From Gelidibacter algens (GTDB lineage: Bacteria > Bacteroidota > Bacteroidia > Flavobacteriales > Flavobacteriaceae): 64,000 nucleotides of DNA. The number at the start of each line of letters is the position of its first letter. Position 1 is the first letter of the stretch. The stretch spans positions 101,766-165,765 of the forward strand of contig NZ_LZRN01000005.1 in assembly GCF_001678675.1 (NCBI RefSeq), given 5' to 3'. The notes below the pieces were generated by a model, which searched no databases, was not told the DNA's origin, and saw only the letters and a list, made by a program, of their open reading frames with translations. A program made the translations under genes and the position numbers. Shown piece by piece: positions 33,962 to 44,294 of the stretch.

Positions 33962-36127
33962 TTATCCTTTTACTTTCGAGTTCGTTTTATTTGGCAATAC
34001 TTTATAACCCATATTGTAAAGCGTAAATCCGAAAATATCAGCGTACTGCTCAATAGTTTTGCTCACAGGAGTTCCTGCGCCATGGCCAGCATCTGTTTCG
34101 ATTCTGATAAGTGTTGGGTTGGTGCCTGATTGCTTGCTTTGTAATTCTGCAGCAAATTTAAAACTGTGTGCAGGAACTACACGGTCATCATGATCTCCAG
34201 TAGTGATCAACGTTGCAGGATATTCAACGCCTTCCTTGACGTTATGTACAGGAGAATAGGCTTTCAAATAGTCGAACATTTCTTTGTTGTCTTCAGACGT
34301 TCCATAATCATAGGCCCAACCTGCTCCTGAGGTGAACGTATGGTAACGTAACATATCCAATACGCCCACAGCAGGAAGGGCCACTCTCATTAAGTCTGGA
34401 CGTTGCGTCATTGTTGCGCCTACTAAAAGGCCGCCGTTTGAACCACCTCGGATTGCCAAATAATCTGAAGAGGTGTAGTTGTTGTCAATCAAATATTCTG
34501 CGGCAGCGATAAAATCGTCAAACACATTTTGTTTTTCCATTTTGGTGCCAGCGTCATGCCATTTTTTGCCATATTCTCCACCACCACGAATGTTAGGAAC
34601 TGCGTACACACCACCTTGTTCCATCCAAACCGCATTGGCAATACTGAAGCCAGGTGTCATAGAAATGTTGAATCCGCCGTAGCTATATAGGATGGTCGGA
34701 TTTTTACCGTTGAGTTCTACACCTTTTTTATATGAAATGATCATTGGTACTTTGGTACCGTCTTTTGAAGTGTAAAACACTTGCTTGCTCTCAAAATCAT
34801 CTGCATTAAAATTGATTGCTGGCTTTTTATAAACTTCAGAAGCGCCGTTTTTTGGGTCTAGTGTATATATAGTGCTTGGGGTGATATAGTTTGAAAATGA
34901 ATAGTAAACAATTTCATCTTCTTTTTTACCGCCAAAACCGCCAGCACTTCCAACACCTGGAAGTTCAATTTCTCTGACCAAATTCCCATCATAATCGTAT
35001 TGCTTGACCTTAGAAACCGCATCTACCATATAGCTTGCAAAAATATAACCGCTACTGGTAGAAACGCTCAATACATTTTCTGTTTCAGGAATAAAGTCCT
35101 TCCAATTTTCAGGATTTGGATTAGAAGCATCAACCGTGACCACTTTTTGGTTAGGCGCATTTTTATTGGTGATTAAATACAGTGTGGTTCCAACGTTTTC
35201 AATAACGCCAGTGTCGGTATCAGAATTATCCAAAATGGTTACCATTTTGCTATTTGGCTGAGATAAATTTTGCATCAACAACTTTGTTCCAGAGGTTGAG
35301 CTTCTTGGATAGATGAATAAATAGTTGCCATCTTCAGTAACGCTGCCGCTTACATAACGATGTTTTTGTTCAGGCGTACCACCATAAATTAACTGGTCTT
35401 GTTTTTGGGAAGTTCCTAATTTATGATAGAAGAGTTTATGTTGGTCTGTTTTGGCTGAAAGTTCACTGCCTTTAGGTTTGTCATAACTTGAATAATAAAA
35501 ACCTTCATTCTCCTTCCATGAAATACCGCTGAATTTGACATCAACGATGGTATCTTCAATTTGTTTTTTGTTCTCAGCGTCGATAACAATTACTTTACGC
35601 CAATCACTTCCGCCTTCAGAAATAGAATAAGCAGCAAGCTTCCCGCTTTTAGAGAAATTGAGACCTCCTAAAGAAATGGTACCATCTTTACTGAAGGTAT
35701 TTGGGTCTAAAAAAACCTCTTCATTATCATTGCCCGTTTTCTTTCTATAAATAACAGATTGGTTTTGAAGTCCGTCATTCTTGTAGAAATAGGTATAATC
35801 ACCTTCAACAAAAGGCGCACTGATTTTTTCGTAGTTCCAAATTTCTTCCAAACGATCTTTCAGTTCTTGGCGGTATGGAATTTGTTCTAAATAATTGCTT
35901 GTAACCTCATTTTGGGCTTTTACCCAAGCGCCAGTTTCTTCGCTTCTGTCATCTTCGAGCCAGCGGTAAGGGTCTTTTACTTCTTCTCCAAAATAAGTGT
36001 CAACGGTGTCTACAGTTTTAGTTTCGGGATATGTCACAGCAATGGCATTAGGATTTCTAAGTTCATTTTCATTTTTGCAGGCGGTTATTGTAGTAAGAAT
36101 TACCACTGCAAGCGCTAATTTTTTCAT
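33962..36127 (-). CDS. Prolyl oligopeptidase family lipoprotein (S9A)
   Basis: A 721-residue serine peptidase with a lipoprotein signal ([17 protein letters not shown]; lipobox Cys17), a beta-propeller domain (about residues 30-440) starting with [22 protein letters not shown], and a catalytic alpha/beta-hydrolase domain with Ser563 in [11 protein letters not shown], Asp in GDHDDRVVP and His in DAGHGAG. It cuts short peptides after proline and is anchored in the cell envelope. The nearby asd gene is on the same strand but is separated by a terminator. Confidence 0.95.
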   Translation of the reverse strand: MKKLALAVVILTTITACKNENELRNPNAIAVTYPETKTVDTVDTYFGEEVKDPYRWLEDDRSEETGAWVKAQNEVTSNYLEQIPYRQELKDRLEEIWNYEKISAPFVEGDYTYFYKNDGLQNQSVIYRKKTGNDNEEVFLDPNTFSKDGTISLGGLNFSKSGKLAAYSISEGGSDWRKVIVIDAENKKQIEDTIVDVKFSGISWKENEGFYYSSYDKPKGSELSAKTDQHKLFYHKLGTSQKQDQLIYGGTPEQKHRYVSGSVTEDGNYLFIYPRSSTSGTKLLMQNLSQPNSKMVTILDNSDTDTGVIENVGTTLYLITNKNAPNQKVVTVDASNPNPENWKDFIPETENVLSVSTSSGYIFASYMVDAVSKVKQYDYDGNLVREIELPGVGSAGGFGGKKEDEIVYYSFSNYITPSTIYTLDPKNGASEVYKKPAINFNADDFESKQVFYTSKDGTKVPMIISYKKGVELNGKNPTILYSYGGFNISMTPGFSIANAVWMEQGGVYAVPNIRGGGEYGKKWHDAGTKMEKQNVFDDFIAAAEYLIDNNYTSSDYLAIRGGSNGGLLVGATMTQRPDLMRVALPAVGVLDMLRYHTFTSGAGWAYDYGTSEDNKEMFDYLKAYSPVHNVKEGVEYPATLITTGDHDDRVVPAHSFKFAAELQSKQSGTNPTLIRIETDAGHGAGTPVSKTIEQYADIFGFTLYNMGYKVLPNKTNSKVKG

Positions 36128-36165
36128 AAGAGTTAACGAGTTAAGTGTTGTGTCTCAAAAATAAA

Positions 36166-36202
36166 CAAAAAAGCCCCTACAAATGGATGCAGGCGCCTTT
36201 TT
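36166..36202 (-). terminator. Terminator after asd (minus strand)
   Basis: On the minus strand AAAAAGGCGCCT, an 11-base loop, then AGGGGCTTTTTT: a roughly 12-pair stem with T-run, about 100 bases past the asd stop and before the oligopeptidase gene. Confidence 0.65.
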
Positions 36203-36304
36203 AATATTTTGTTAAGAAATTTTACTTCTGATTATCCTTTAAAATGTTGTTGAAATCCCAAGTATGAGACGCCATTTATAATTTTATGAACCCAAAGCTC
36301 ATGT

Positions 36305-37294
36305 TTAAAGTAGCTTCTTATTGATTAGGTATTCAGCAATTTGTATGGTATTTGTAGCGGCACCTTTTCTTAAGTTATCACTTACAATCCATAAATTCAA
36401 AGAGTTTGGTTGTGAGCCATCACGTCTTATTCGTCCTACAAACACGTCATCTTTTCCATTGGCATAAATAGGCATAGGATAGGTGTTGACGTCAGTATTG
36501 TCCTGAACTATCACACCAGGAGTTTCGCTTAATAACTTGCGGACTTCAGTAACATCAAAATCTTTTTCAAACTCAATATTGACAGATTCGCTATGGCCAC
36601 CTTCTGTTGGGATTCTCACAGCAGTTGCAGTTACCGCTATAGTGCGGTCATCTAGAATTTTTTGAGTTTCTCTAACTAATTTCATTTCCTCTTTAGTGTA
36701 TCCGTTGTCTTCAAATACGTCACAATGGGGAATGACATTTTTATGGATTGGATAAGGATAAGCCATTTCACCTTTGATGCCCGCCAATTCATTTTCGAGT
36801 TGTTTTACAGCTTTCAACCCAGTACCTGTGATGGATTGATAGGTAGACACAACAACTCTTTTTATGCGGTATTTTTTATGAAGAGGTGCCAAGACCATCA
36901 CCATTTGAATGGTAGAGCAGTTTGGATTGGCAATAATTTTATCCTCTTTTGTAAGTTGGTCTGCATTGATTTCTGGAACAATCAATTTTTTTGAAGCATC
37001 CATTCTCCAGGCAGAAGAATTGTCAATAACGGTAGTGCCAGCTTCAGCAAATTTTGGAGCCCACTCTTGAGAGGTACTCCCTCCAGCAGAAAAAAGTGCA
37101 AGGTCTGGTTTTTTGGATACAGCTTCAGCCAGTCCAATAACTTTATAGGTTTTATTCTTAAAGCTAATCTCTTTACCGATGGATTTTTCTGACGCTACAA
37201 GCATCAATTCTGTAAATGGAAAATTGCGTTCTTCAAGAACTTTTAACATCACTTCGCCAACCATTCCAGTGGCACCAACAACAGCTACTTTCAT
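36305..37294 (-). CDS. asd: Aspartate-semialdehyde dehydrogenase
   Basis: A 329-residue enzyme. The start MKVAVVGATGMVGEVM is the NADP loop, FSAGGSTS follows, and the catalytic Cys126 lies in IANPNCSTIQM. It makes aspartate semialdehyde for threonine, methionine, lysine and diaminopimelate. It is a single gene between mscL and the oligopeptidase gene. Confidence 0.96.
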   Translation of the reverse strand: MKVAVVGATGMVGEVMLKVLEERNFPFTELMLVASEKSIGKEISFKNKTYKVIGLAEAVSKKPDLALFSAGGSTSQEWAPKFAEAGTTVIDNSSAWRMDASKKLIVPEINADQLTKEDKIIANPNCSTIQMVMVLAPLHKKYRIKRVVVSTYQSITGTGLKAVKQLENELAGIKGEMAYPYPIHKNVIPHCDVFEDNGYTKEEMKLVRETQKILDDRTIAVTATAVRIPTEGGHSESVNIEFEKDFDVTEVRKLLSETPGVIVQDNTDVNTYPMPIYANGKDDVFVGRIRRDGSQPNSLNLWIVSDNLRKGAATNTIQIAEYLINKKLL

Positions 37295-37355
37295 AATTCA
37301 AAAAAATTTAAGTTGCTAAAGTAACCAATAATTTACTGCGTTTGAAGAACATTTT

Positions 37356-37392
37356 AAAAAAAAGAACCCGATCCTTTTAGGGAATCGGGTTT
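37356..37392 (-). terminator. Terminator after mscL (minus strand)
   Basis: On the minus strand AAACCCGATTCCC, short loop, then GGATCGGGTTCTTTTTTTT: an eight-pair GC-rich stem with a long T-run about 25 bases past the mscL stop. Confidence 0.88.
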
Positions 37393-37417
37393 AAGTTAGA
37401 ATATGGGTGTAGCGGAA

Positions 37418-37819
37418 TTATTTTTTTAAGGCATCTCTGATTTCCTTCAACAAATCAATTTCAGTTGGACCAGATGGGGCTGCTGGAGCTATAGGTTTTT
37501 TGGTTTTGTTGTATGCTTTGACAATCACGAACAATACAAAGCCAACAATAACCAAGTTAATAATAGAGTTGACCCATTTTCCGTACATAATAGCATTTTC
37601 TGGTTTCAATACCGTTCCATCAGCAGCAATATTAGCTGGAGATAAGATAATTTTCAAATCAGCAAAATCGACATCATTCGCAAAGTTTCCAACAATAGGC
37701 ATCATGATATCAGTTACAAAGCCATTGACAACCATCCCAACAGCGCTGGCAAGGATAACGGCTACGGCAAGATCTATGACGTTGCCCGTCATTATAAAAT
37801 TTTTGAATTCTCTCCACAT
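37418..37819 (-). CDS. mscL: Large-conductance mechanosensitive channel
   Basis: A 133-residue inner-membrane channel with the conserved first helix FKNFIMTGNVIDLAVAVILAS, the second helix about residues 85-105, and a charged C-terminal bundle (EIDLLKEIRDALKK). It opens on membrane stretch and releases solutes during osmotic down-shock. Confidence 0.95.
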   Translation of the reverse strand: MWREFKNFIMTGNVIDLAVAVILASAVGMVVNGFVTDIMMPIVGNFANDVDFADLKIILSPANIAADGTVLKPENAIMYGKWVNSIINLVIVGFVLFVIVKAYNKTKKPIAPAAPSGPTEIDLLKEIRDALKK

Positions 37820-37892
37820 AATATTTTGATTTGGTTAGTTAATGCGTGACTAATATATAAAAATATAGAATTGTTAAATTCTTATAAAGCTA

Positions 37893-38999
37893 TTATTTTT
37901 TAATTACCCGCTTTACGCGCTGGGAAATAGCAGTAATCAGTTCATAAGAAATAGTATTTGCAGCACTGGCCAAATTTTCAGCAGTGTGAGAAGCATCAAA
38001 AATAATGACTTCATCACCTTCTTCACACTCAATGCCGGTGATGTTGACCATAATCATATCCATGCAAACGTTTCCGACAATGGGCGCTTTCTTCCCGTCA
38101 ATGATCACAAACCCTTTTCCCTGACCGTATTGACGGCCAATACCATCAGCATGACCAATAGGAATGGTAGCTGTGATTATAGAAGCGGCGCTTTTGTAAG
38201 CGCGATTGTAACCAACAGTGTCTCCTTTCTCAATATGATGTATTTGTGAAATGACCGACTTGAGTTTGGCTATCGGTTTGAAATTTATATTTTCTTTTTC
38301 AGAGTTACCAAAGCCGTACAATCCAATCCCGCTGCGCACCATGTCAAGATGTGCCTCAGGATGATTCAAGATTCCAGAAGTGTTGCAAAGATGGAGCATG
38401 GGCTTATAATCAAAAACCTTTGTAAACGCGTCTGCAATTTTTTTAAAGGCGATTATTTGATGTTCTGTAAATTCTTTTTCGTTCAAATCTTCACTTGCCG
38501 CCAAGTGCGAAAAAATCGATTTGACATAAATTGTTTCAGATCCCTGTAATTTTGAATAAATGGACTCAATATCGTCTTCAGCAAAACCTAATCTATTCAG
38601 TCCAGTATTAAATTTCAGATGGATGGGATAATTTTTTTGATTCTTATAGGTAGCAACATCCAAAAATTCTTTTAAAACCTTGGTATTATAGATGCTGGGT
38701 TCCAAGCAGCGCTCTATAATTGTATGGAAGCTGACAGGTAGGGGATGTAGGACCAAAATAGGTTTTGTGACCCCAGCATTTCTTAGCGCGACACCCTCAC
38801 TTGTATAGGCTACAGCAAAATAGTCAACATTGAGATCTTGAAGAAAAAGTGCAAGGTCATCAGCATCATTGCCATAGGCAAAAGCCTTGACAACGGCTAA
38901 AAATTTAGTCTCTTTGCGGAGTTTTGATTTAAGATATTCAAAATTTTGTTTTAGAGCGGAAAGATCAATTTCGAGTACGGTTTCTTGCGCTTTAGGCAT
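37893..38999 (-). CDS. alr: Alanine racemase
   Basis: With the ATG at 38999 (MPKAQETVLEIDLSAL) the protein is 368 residues. The PLP-binding Lys is in LAVVKAFAYGNDADDL; the family segment HPEAHLDMVRSGIGLYGF and the C-terminal VGNVCMDMIMVNI are present. It interconverts L- and D-alanine for peptidoglycan. The start overlaps the tdk stop by 8 bases; the ATG at 39038 would overlap tdk more deeply and is less likely. Confidence 0.95.
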   Translation of the reverse strand: MPKAQETVLEIDLSALKQNFEYLKSKLRKETKFLAVVKAFAYGNDADDLALFLQDLNVDYFAVAYTSEGVALRNAGVTKPILVLHPLPVSFHTIIERCLEPSIYNTKVLKEFLDVATYKNQKNYPIHLKFNTGLNRLGFAEDDIESIYSKLQGSETIYVKSIFSHLAASEDLNEKEFTEHQIIAFKKIADAFTKVFDYKPMLHLCNTSGILNHPEAHLDMVRSGIGLYGFGNSEKENINFKPIAKLKSVISQIHHIEKGDTVGYNRAYKSAASIITATIPIGHADGIGRQYGQGKGFVIIDGKKAPIVGNVCMDMIMVNITGIECEEGDEVIIFDASHTAENLASAANTISYELITAISQRVKRVIKK

Positions 39000-39639
39000 T
39001 GGAATTTTTCGGTTTTTCAGTGAGTTCTTCAGCATCAATCACCTTCATAGTTCTAACTTTGTCCTTTGCCATGGCTTTGTAAAATGCAGCACGACTCAAA
39101 GGTTCATATTCATCTACTTCGCCCAACATTACCAAGGCGTCATTTTGGGACTTTCGGTAACTGTATTGTGCCAAATTGCCGGTACGTGTGCAAATGGCAT
39201 GTACCTTGGTTACATACTCTGCAGTAGCCATCAAATGGGGCATTGGACCAAAAGGATTACCCTTGAAATCCATATCTAAGCCAGCCACAATAACCCTAAC
39301 ACCTTTGTTGGCCAAATCATTGCAAACACGAATGATCTCATCATCAAAAAACTGGGCTTCGTCAATCCCAACCACCGCGCAACCATCCGCCAAAATAGGG
39401 ATATTTGCAGCTGCGGGAACGGATGTGGAGCGGATTTGATTGGCATCATGGGACACCACCATGCCTTCATCATAGCGCACATCTATAGCGGGTTTAAAAA
39501 TCTCCACTTTTTGTTTTGCAAACTGTGCACGCTTAAGACGCCTGATCAATTCTTCGGTTTTACCGGAAAACATGGAGCCACAGATAACCTCAATCCACCC
39601 AAATTGTTCTTTAGGATTTACTGTATTTTCAAGAAACAT
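38992..39639 (-). CDS. tdk: Thymidine kinase
   Basis: A 215-residue type II thymidine kinase. P-loop CGSMFSGKTEELIRR, the DEAQFFDD segment and the lasso with ICTRTGNLAQYSYRKSQ are recognisable. The zinc-binding cysteines of other bacterial and human enzymes are reduced: CxxC reads CTRT and the distal CxxH pair is replaced by SRAAFY. That is a usual Bacteroidota variant from memory. It phosphorylates thymidine in salvage. It overlaps alr. Confidence 0.95.
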   Translation of the reverse strand: MFLENTVNPKEQFGWIEVICGSMFSGKTEELIRRLKRAQFAKQKVEIFKPAIDVRYDEGMVVSHDANQIRSTSVPAAANIPILADGCAVVGIDEAQFFDDEIIRVCNDLANKGVRVIVAGLDMDFKGNPFGPMPHLMATAEYVTKVHAICTRTGNLAQYSYRKSQNDALVMLGEVDEYEPLSRAAFYKAMAKDKVRTMKVIDAEELTEKPKNSNA

Positions 39640-39742
39640 TTCGTAATTTTAACACTGAAACAAAGCTTATCTTCGTTTTACATAAAGGTGGCGTAAATTT
39701 ATTAAAAATCAAAAGCATAAATTAGAATTAAAGTTAAAAGTT

Positions 39743-40480
39743 ATGAAGAAGAAGCTGGAGTCGGAATTGATGAGCATTGCACATAGGATTCTAAAATTAA
39801 AGGGGAAAGAGAACGTTACTGAACTGCATCGTGAAACAGGTCTTCTATACGAAAAATTAAGTGTTTTGAAATTTGCCAACGAAAATTTGGAACAAGGCTT
39901 GCCAACCATTGGAGTCGATTCTTCATTCTTTGATATGTTGGATGTGGCTTTCAACAATAAAATAAGTGATAACATTGAACGTGGTGATAAAATTTATGTC
40001 AATCTTGATGAGATAGAAGATGATGGCATTATGGAACCTGTCATGGAAAAAATCAAAGATCTGGTGGCGCAAATGCCACATGAAGCGAGCGCGGTAGATG
40101 CTTTTTTTGAGCAATCTTTGCCACAAATTGATGAGTCCAAAAACGACTTTGATAACTTGACCGCAGGTTTTAAAAACATGCCTGTTTTTGATCCTGTTTC
40201 TGCTTCAAAATCTAAAGAACAGCTCAAAAGGTCTTTGAATGATAAACTGAAACATGGTCTTAACATTGGCCTTAATGACAAAATAGCTTTTATAAAGCAT
40301 CTTTTTGATGGCGAGCGCGAAGATTATGAACGTGTACTTTCTCAAATCAATACGGCGAGTTCTTTTGATGAGGCCAGCAATTTGATCCAAAACATTGTTA
40401 AGCCAGATTATAACAATTGGCAAGGCAAAGAAGATTTTGAGCTGCGCTTTATGGGCATTATAGAAGGTAAGTTCGATTAA
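39743..40480 (+). CDS. Conserved Bacteroidota protein of unknown function
   Basis: A 245-residue, mostly helical, acidic protein with no signal peptide or membrane segment. The N-terminal half (about residues 1-60) looks like a coiled coil (HRILKLKGKENVTELHRETGLLYEKL); the C-terminal part NIGLNDKIAFIKHLFDGEREDYERVLSQ and KPDYNNWQGKEDFELRFM looks conserved across flavobacteria. It ends 3 bases before rsmI and is cotranscribed with it. I do not know its function. Confidence 0.8.
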   Translation: MKKKLESELMSIAHRILKLKGKENVTELHRETGLLYEKLSVLKFANENLEQGLPTIGVDSSFFDMLDVAFNNKISDNIERGDKIYVNLDEIEDDGIMEPVMEKIKDLVAQMPHEASAVDAFFEQSLPQIDESKNDFDNLTAGFKNMPVFDPVSASKSKEQLKRSLNDKLKHGLNIGLNDKIAFIKHLFDGEREDYERVLSQINTASSFDEASNLIQNIVKPDYNNWQGKEDFELRFMGIIEGKFD

Positions 40481-40483
40481 TTA

Positions 40484-41161
40484 ATGAGCAAATTATACAT
40501 CGTACCTACACCAATAGGTAACCTTAAAGACATGACTTTTAGAGCTGTTGAGGTTTTAAAGGAAGTGGATTTGATTTTGGCGGAAGACACACGAACTTCT
40601 GGCAAACTATTGAAGCACTATAATATTGCAACTCCTTCGCAATCCCACCATATGCACAATGAGCATAGAACGGTGGAGCATTTGGTTCAAAAGATAAAAT
40701 CAGGCACCACCGTGGCGTTAATTAGCGATGCTGGAACGCCTGCTATTTCTGATCCCGGATTTTTATTGACCCGTGCCTGCATTGAAAATAATATTGAAGT
40801 AGATTGTCTGCCTGGAGCAACAGCCTTTGTGCCCGCTTTGGTCAATAGCGGAATGCCCAATGATAAATTTGTGTTTGAAGGATTTTTACCCCCAAAAAAG
40901 GGAAGACAGACGCGATTGTTGCTTTTGGCTGAAGAAACCCGGACCATTATTTTTTATGAGAGCCCGCATAAGCTTATTAAAACCTTATCTCAATTTTGTG
41001 AGTATTTAGGTGAAGATAGGCCCGTTTCTGTGTCTAGGGAATTGACCAAACTCTATGAAGAAACTATAAGAGGCAGCGCCAAGGAAGTTCTTGAACACTA
41101 CACCGCAAAACCACCAAAAGGTGAAATTGTGATTGTGGTTGGTGGGAAACCCAAAACTTAA
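40484..41161 (+). CDS. rsmI: 16S rRNA (cytidine1402-2'-O)-methyltransferase
   Basis: A 225-residue tetrapyrrole-methylase-fold protein with the typical start LYIVPTPIGNLKDMTFRAVE, EDTRTSGKLL and SDAGTPAISDPG, and CLPGATAFVPAL. It methylates C1402 of 16S rRNA in the ribosomal P site. It follows the hypothetical gene by 3 bases. Confidence 0.96.
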   Translation: MSKLYIVPTPIGNLKDMTFRAVEVLKEVDLILAEDTRTSGKLLKHYNIATPSQSHHMHNEHRTVEHLVQKIKSGTTVALISDAGTPAISDPGFLLTRACIENNIEVDCLPGATAFVPALVNSGMPNDKFVFEGFLPPKKGRQTRLLLLAEETRTIIFYESPHKLIKTLSQFCEYLGEDRPVSVSRELTKLYEETIRGSAKEVLEHYTAKPPKGEIVIVVGGKPKT

Positions 41162-41436
41162 ATCATTCTTATTCATTACCTTAATAAAGCATCAAGACCG
41201 CTTTGCTGCTAAAATCAAGAGCATCACTTTATATCTTCAGAATTGTCTTTAGGCCGCGCTAAAATGATTAAGTTGCATTTTGCAAGTAGCCAGAAAAGAA
41301 ATGGCATTATTCAGACCAAATCTTGGGGCATTCCTAAACATCTAAATTTTTATCGAACAGAATGTTCTATAATTTCTGAAATTTAGATTTTCCATAACAT
41401 ATTCTGGTTAAAACTTCAGTATCTTATTCTTCTTAA

Positions 41437-42807
41437 ATGAAGATTATGAAAAATAAACATTATAATGTTTTTATAATTGGCAGTGGTGTGGCTGGCCAAA
41501 CAGCGGCAGAAATATGCCGAAAAAACAACTTGACTGTGGCTATTGCCGACAATAGGGAATTTGGTGGCACTTGTGCAAATAGGGGTTGCGACTCCAAACG
41601 GATTCTGCTCCAATTTTCGAAATTGGTCTATCGCAGTCGAAATTTAAAAGGTATAGGCGTCAAACGAGTGCCCAAACTTAACTGGAAAAAAGTTCAGAAA
41701 TTTAAACGGTCTTTTTCTAATCCCATTCCTCCAAATACGGAAGAGAAATTGACAGATTTGGGCATAGCACTCTACCATCAATCGCCAAAATTTATCAGTG
41801 AAAATCAAGTAGAGGTGGAGGGCAAGGTGGTTTCTGCAGACCATTTTATTATTGCTACTGGAAACATTCCAAGGGAATTAGATATTGAAGGCAAGGAATT
41901 CTTAAAAGTCAGTGAAGATGTTCTCGACCTGAAGAAAATTCCGAAATCGATCATATTTATTGGTTCCGGTTATATCGCCATGGAGTTTGCGTGTATGTTG
42001 GCAACTTTAGGCTGCAAAGTGACCATTCTGGAAAGAGATAATACTTCACTTGCAAATTTTGATCAGTATCTGGTCAAAAAGTTGATAGCTAAACTTGAAA
42101 GCTTGGGTGTTGTGTTTGTGTTTAATGCAGATGTGACGGCTATTAAAAAATTAAAGAAAAACTTAAAAGTATCCTATACACACGAGGGGAAATTGAAAAC
42201 CCATAAATCAAGAAAAGTCATTAATGCTACGGGGAGAGTTCCAGCAATAGAGGCTTTACAACTCGACAAAGCGGGGATTGATGCAGATAAGGATGGTATT
42301 GTAGTTAATGACCACTTACAGAGCAAATCCCATTCTAATGTGTACGCTTGTGGAGATGTTTCCAATAAATCGCCTTCATTGACCCCTCTGTCTGGATTAC
42401 AAGGCTATATCGCTGGGAACAATGTCGTCAAAGAAAAATCAAAAACATTAGATGTACCCTGTGTGCCGTCAACGGTATTTACAACGCCAAATTTATCTTC
42501 GGTAGGTTATGGTGAAGAGGACGCCAAGGCGCGTTATAAAAATGTCAAGGTCTACCAGGGTGATTCCAGTGGATGGTACAATGCCAAAAAAGAACAGGAA
42601 GACACTTATGCCTACACCATATTGGTCAATGAGCGGACTGATGAAATTGTGGGCGCCCATATATTAAGCACCGAAGCCAATGAAAGCATTAATGTAATGG
42701 CAGCAGCAATTTACAATAAAATGACCGTTAAAGAATTTAAGCGTATGATGATGACGTATCCTTCCTTTGGTATGGACATGAAAAAGATGATGGAGAATAA
42801 AGAATAG
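41437..42807 (+). CDS. Pyridine nucleotide-disulfide oxidoreductase (class I)
   Basis: A 456-residue flavoprotein. The FAD motif is VFIIGSGVAGQTAAEICR, the redox disulfide is in GGTCANRGCDSKRIL (Cys-x4-Cys), the NAD(P) motif is IFIGSGYIAMEFACMLATLG, and the C-terminal dimerisation domain starts about residue 345. The family includes dihydrolipoamide dehydrogenase, glutathione and mercuric reductases; the C-terminal catalytic HxxxxE of lipoamide dehydrogenase is not seen, so it is none of these for certain. It is separated from rsmI by 275 bases with no gene. It precedes a uracil-DNA glycosylase by 12 bases. Confidence 0.87.
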   Translation: MKIMKNKHYNVFIIGSGVAGQTAAEICRKNNLTVAIADNREFGGTCANRGCDSKRILLQFSKLVYRSRNLKGIGVKRVPKLNWKKVQKFKRSFSNPIPPNTEEKLTDLGIALYHQSPKFISENQVEVEGKVVSADHFIIATGNIPRELDIEGKEFLKVSEDVLDLKKIPKSIIFIGSGYIAMEFACMLATLGCKVTILERDNTSLANFDQYLVKKLIAKLESLGVVFVFNADVTAIKKLKKNLKVSYTHEGKLKTHKSRKVINATGRVPAIEALQLDKAGIDADKDGIVVNDHLQSKSHSNVYACGDVSNKSPSLTPLSGLQGYIAGNNVVKEKSKTLDVPCVPSTVFTTPNLSSVGYGEEDAKARYKNVKVYQGDSSGWYNAKKEQEDTYAYTILVNERTDEIVGAHILSTEANESINVMAAAIYNKMTVKEFKRMMMTYPSFGMDMKKMMENKE

Positions 42808-42819
42808 CGAGAAAAATTG

Positions 42820-43395
42820 ATGGAAGACCTGCTCTTAAACATAAGAAACTGCACTTTATGTAAAGCCCATTTGCCACTCGGACCAAGGCCTATTGTTTTT
42901 GCGAATCCAGATTCAAAAATTGTGATCGTTAGTCAAGCACCGGGCACTAAAGCTCATGCCTCGGGTATACCTTGGGATGAAGCTAGTGGCAAGCAATTAC
43001 GAAGATGGTTAGATGTGAGAGATGAAGAATTTTTTGACGAAAAGAATTTTGCGATTTTACCAATAGGATTCTGTTATCCTGGAAGAGGTAAAGGTGGCGA
43101 CTTACCCCCACGACCAGAATGTGCACCAAAATGGCATGAAAAAGTATGGAATTTGATGCCCAATGTTGAATTGATACTTTTAATAGGAGCCTACGCCCAA
43201 AGGTATTATTTGAAGAAAGATGCCAAGAAAACTCTGACTCAAACAGTTGCCAATTACGATGAATATCTGCCCAAATATTTCCCTATACCGCATCCGTCGC
43301 CACGCAATCAATTTTGGTTGACACGCAATCCTTGGTATGAAGCGGAAGTAGTGCCGCAATTGAGACGTGTTATAAAAACTATCCTTAGATCGTAA
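42820..43395 (+). CDS. Uracil-DNA glycosylase superfamily protein
   Basis: With ATG at 42820 (MEDLLLNIRNCTLC) the protein is 191 residues. It has motif 1-like SQAPGTKAHASGIPWDE, two cysteines in CTLC, and the motif-2-like PHPSPRNQFW. These match the small uracil-DNA glycosylase-type proteins; the iron-sulfur cysteines of family 4 are incomplete (CTLC only plus CYP and C). It removes uracil or related bases from DNA, or is a relative of unknown substrate. It is paired with the flavin reductase. Confidence 0.85.
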   Translation: MEDLLLNIRNCTLCKAHLPLGPRPIVFANPDSKIVIVSQAPGTKAHASGIPWDEASGKQLRRWLDVRDEEFFDEKNFAILPIGFCYPGRGKGGDLPPRPECAPKWHEKVWNLMPNVELILLIGAYAQRYYLKKDAKKTLTQTVANYDEYLPKYFPIPHPSPRNQFWLTRNPWYEAEVVPQLRRVIKTILRS

Positions 43396-43773
43396 TGTGT
43401 TTATAATTAAGTTTTAAGATGATAGATTTACGGGTTATAAAATTATTCTCCACAATAATCAACGCTAAAAATTACCAACCTAAAATCCCACCATCTGATG
43501 AAGATCGAAAATAGTAGTCTTGCATTCGTGCCAAAAACTTAAAAATTTCATATTTATGAATTAGCGATTTGTAATCGGTGTACAACTATTTAATTTAACT
43601 AATATTAGCCTCTTAATTAATAATCCTAACAATCTCCTATCCCTAAATCATCGACTAAGATATTGGTGATGCCAACTCCCTAGTCTTAATATTTAATAGT
43701 ATTTTTGGGTAAAAGTAGATAACATTAAAAAGTGCTTTTTACTTAAAGTGCTTTCAACCATAAACATAAAAAA
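43396..43773. other. Intergenic region without a gene
   Basis: About 380 bases of AT-rich DNA between the glycosylase and osmC. No coding sequence or RNA fold is evident. A -7-like TATTTTTG lies at 43700-43707, about 67 bases before osmC, without a good -33 partner. Confidence 0.5.
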
Positions 43774-44196
43774 ATGGAACATAAAGTCATTACCCATTGG
43801 AAAGGAAACTCTCAATTTGAATCTGATAACCCGAGCGGAAAAACATTATTGATCGACACCTCAGTAGAAGATGGCGGTTATAATTCGGGCTTACGCCCAA
43901 AAGCCATGATGCTGTCGGCACTGGCAGGTTGTTCAGGTTTGGATGTGGTTTCTATTCTTAATAAAATGAAAGTAGATATTTCAGATTTTCGAATGGACAC
44001 CTATGGCGAATTGACTGAAGAACATCCAAAATACTACCATACCGTTTCTGTGGAATATCACTTTTATGGCGATCAACTAAATGAAGACAAAATAAAAAAG
44101 GCGGTCGATTTGTCCATTGAGAAATATTGTGGCGTGATGGAAATGTTCAGAAGATTTGCCAAGGTAAATACGTCTATTCATTACCACAATAAATAA
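43774..44196 (+). CDS. OsmC-family peroxidase-type protein
   Basis: A 140-residue OsmC/Ohr-fold protein: GGYNSGLRPKAMMLSALAGCSGLDV carries one redox Cys and IEKYCGVMEMFRR the second. OsmC proteins reduce organic hydroperoxides. The two cysteines at the family positions support activity. Confidence 0.92.
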   Translation: MEHKVITHWKGNSQFESDNPSGKTLLIDTSVEDGGYNSGLRPKAMMLSALAGCSGLDVVSILNKMKVDISDFRMDTYGELTEEHPKYYHTVSVEYHFYGDQLNEDKIKKAVDLSIEKYCGVMEMFRRFAKVNTSIHYHNK

Positions 44197-44208
44197 TTAT
44201 TTGGAAAA

Positions 44209-44253
44209 AGACCTCACAGGTTTCAATCCCGAAGTTTCGGGGCTGTTAGGTCT
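44209..44253. terminator. Compound palindrome after osmC
   Basis: AGACCT ... AGGTCT arms enclose an inner TCCCGAAGTTTCGGGG hairpin, 13 bases past the osmC stop and 42 before recJ. It resembles the structure at 33901-33940 and probably works as a terminator. Confidence 0.6.
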
Positions 44254-44294
44254 AAGAAATGTTAGATTGAAACTATACAACCAGAAACCAAAAC

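Noticed and set aside
41355..41367. GAACAGAATGTTC palindrome as a LexA/SOS box
   Set aside because: The spacer is five bases, not four, no LexA-type consensus for this phylum is known to me, and the downstream gene is a flavoprotein reductase, not an SOS gene.
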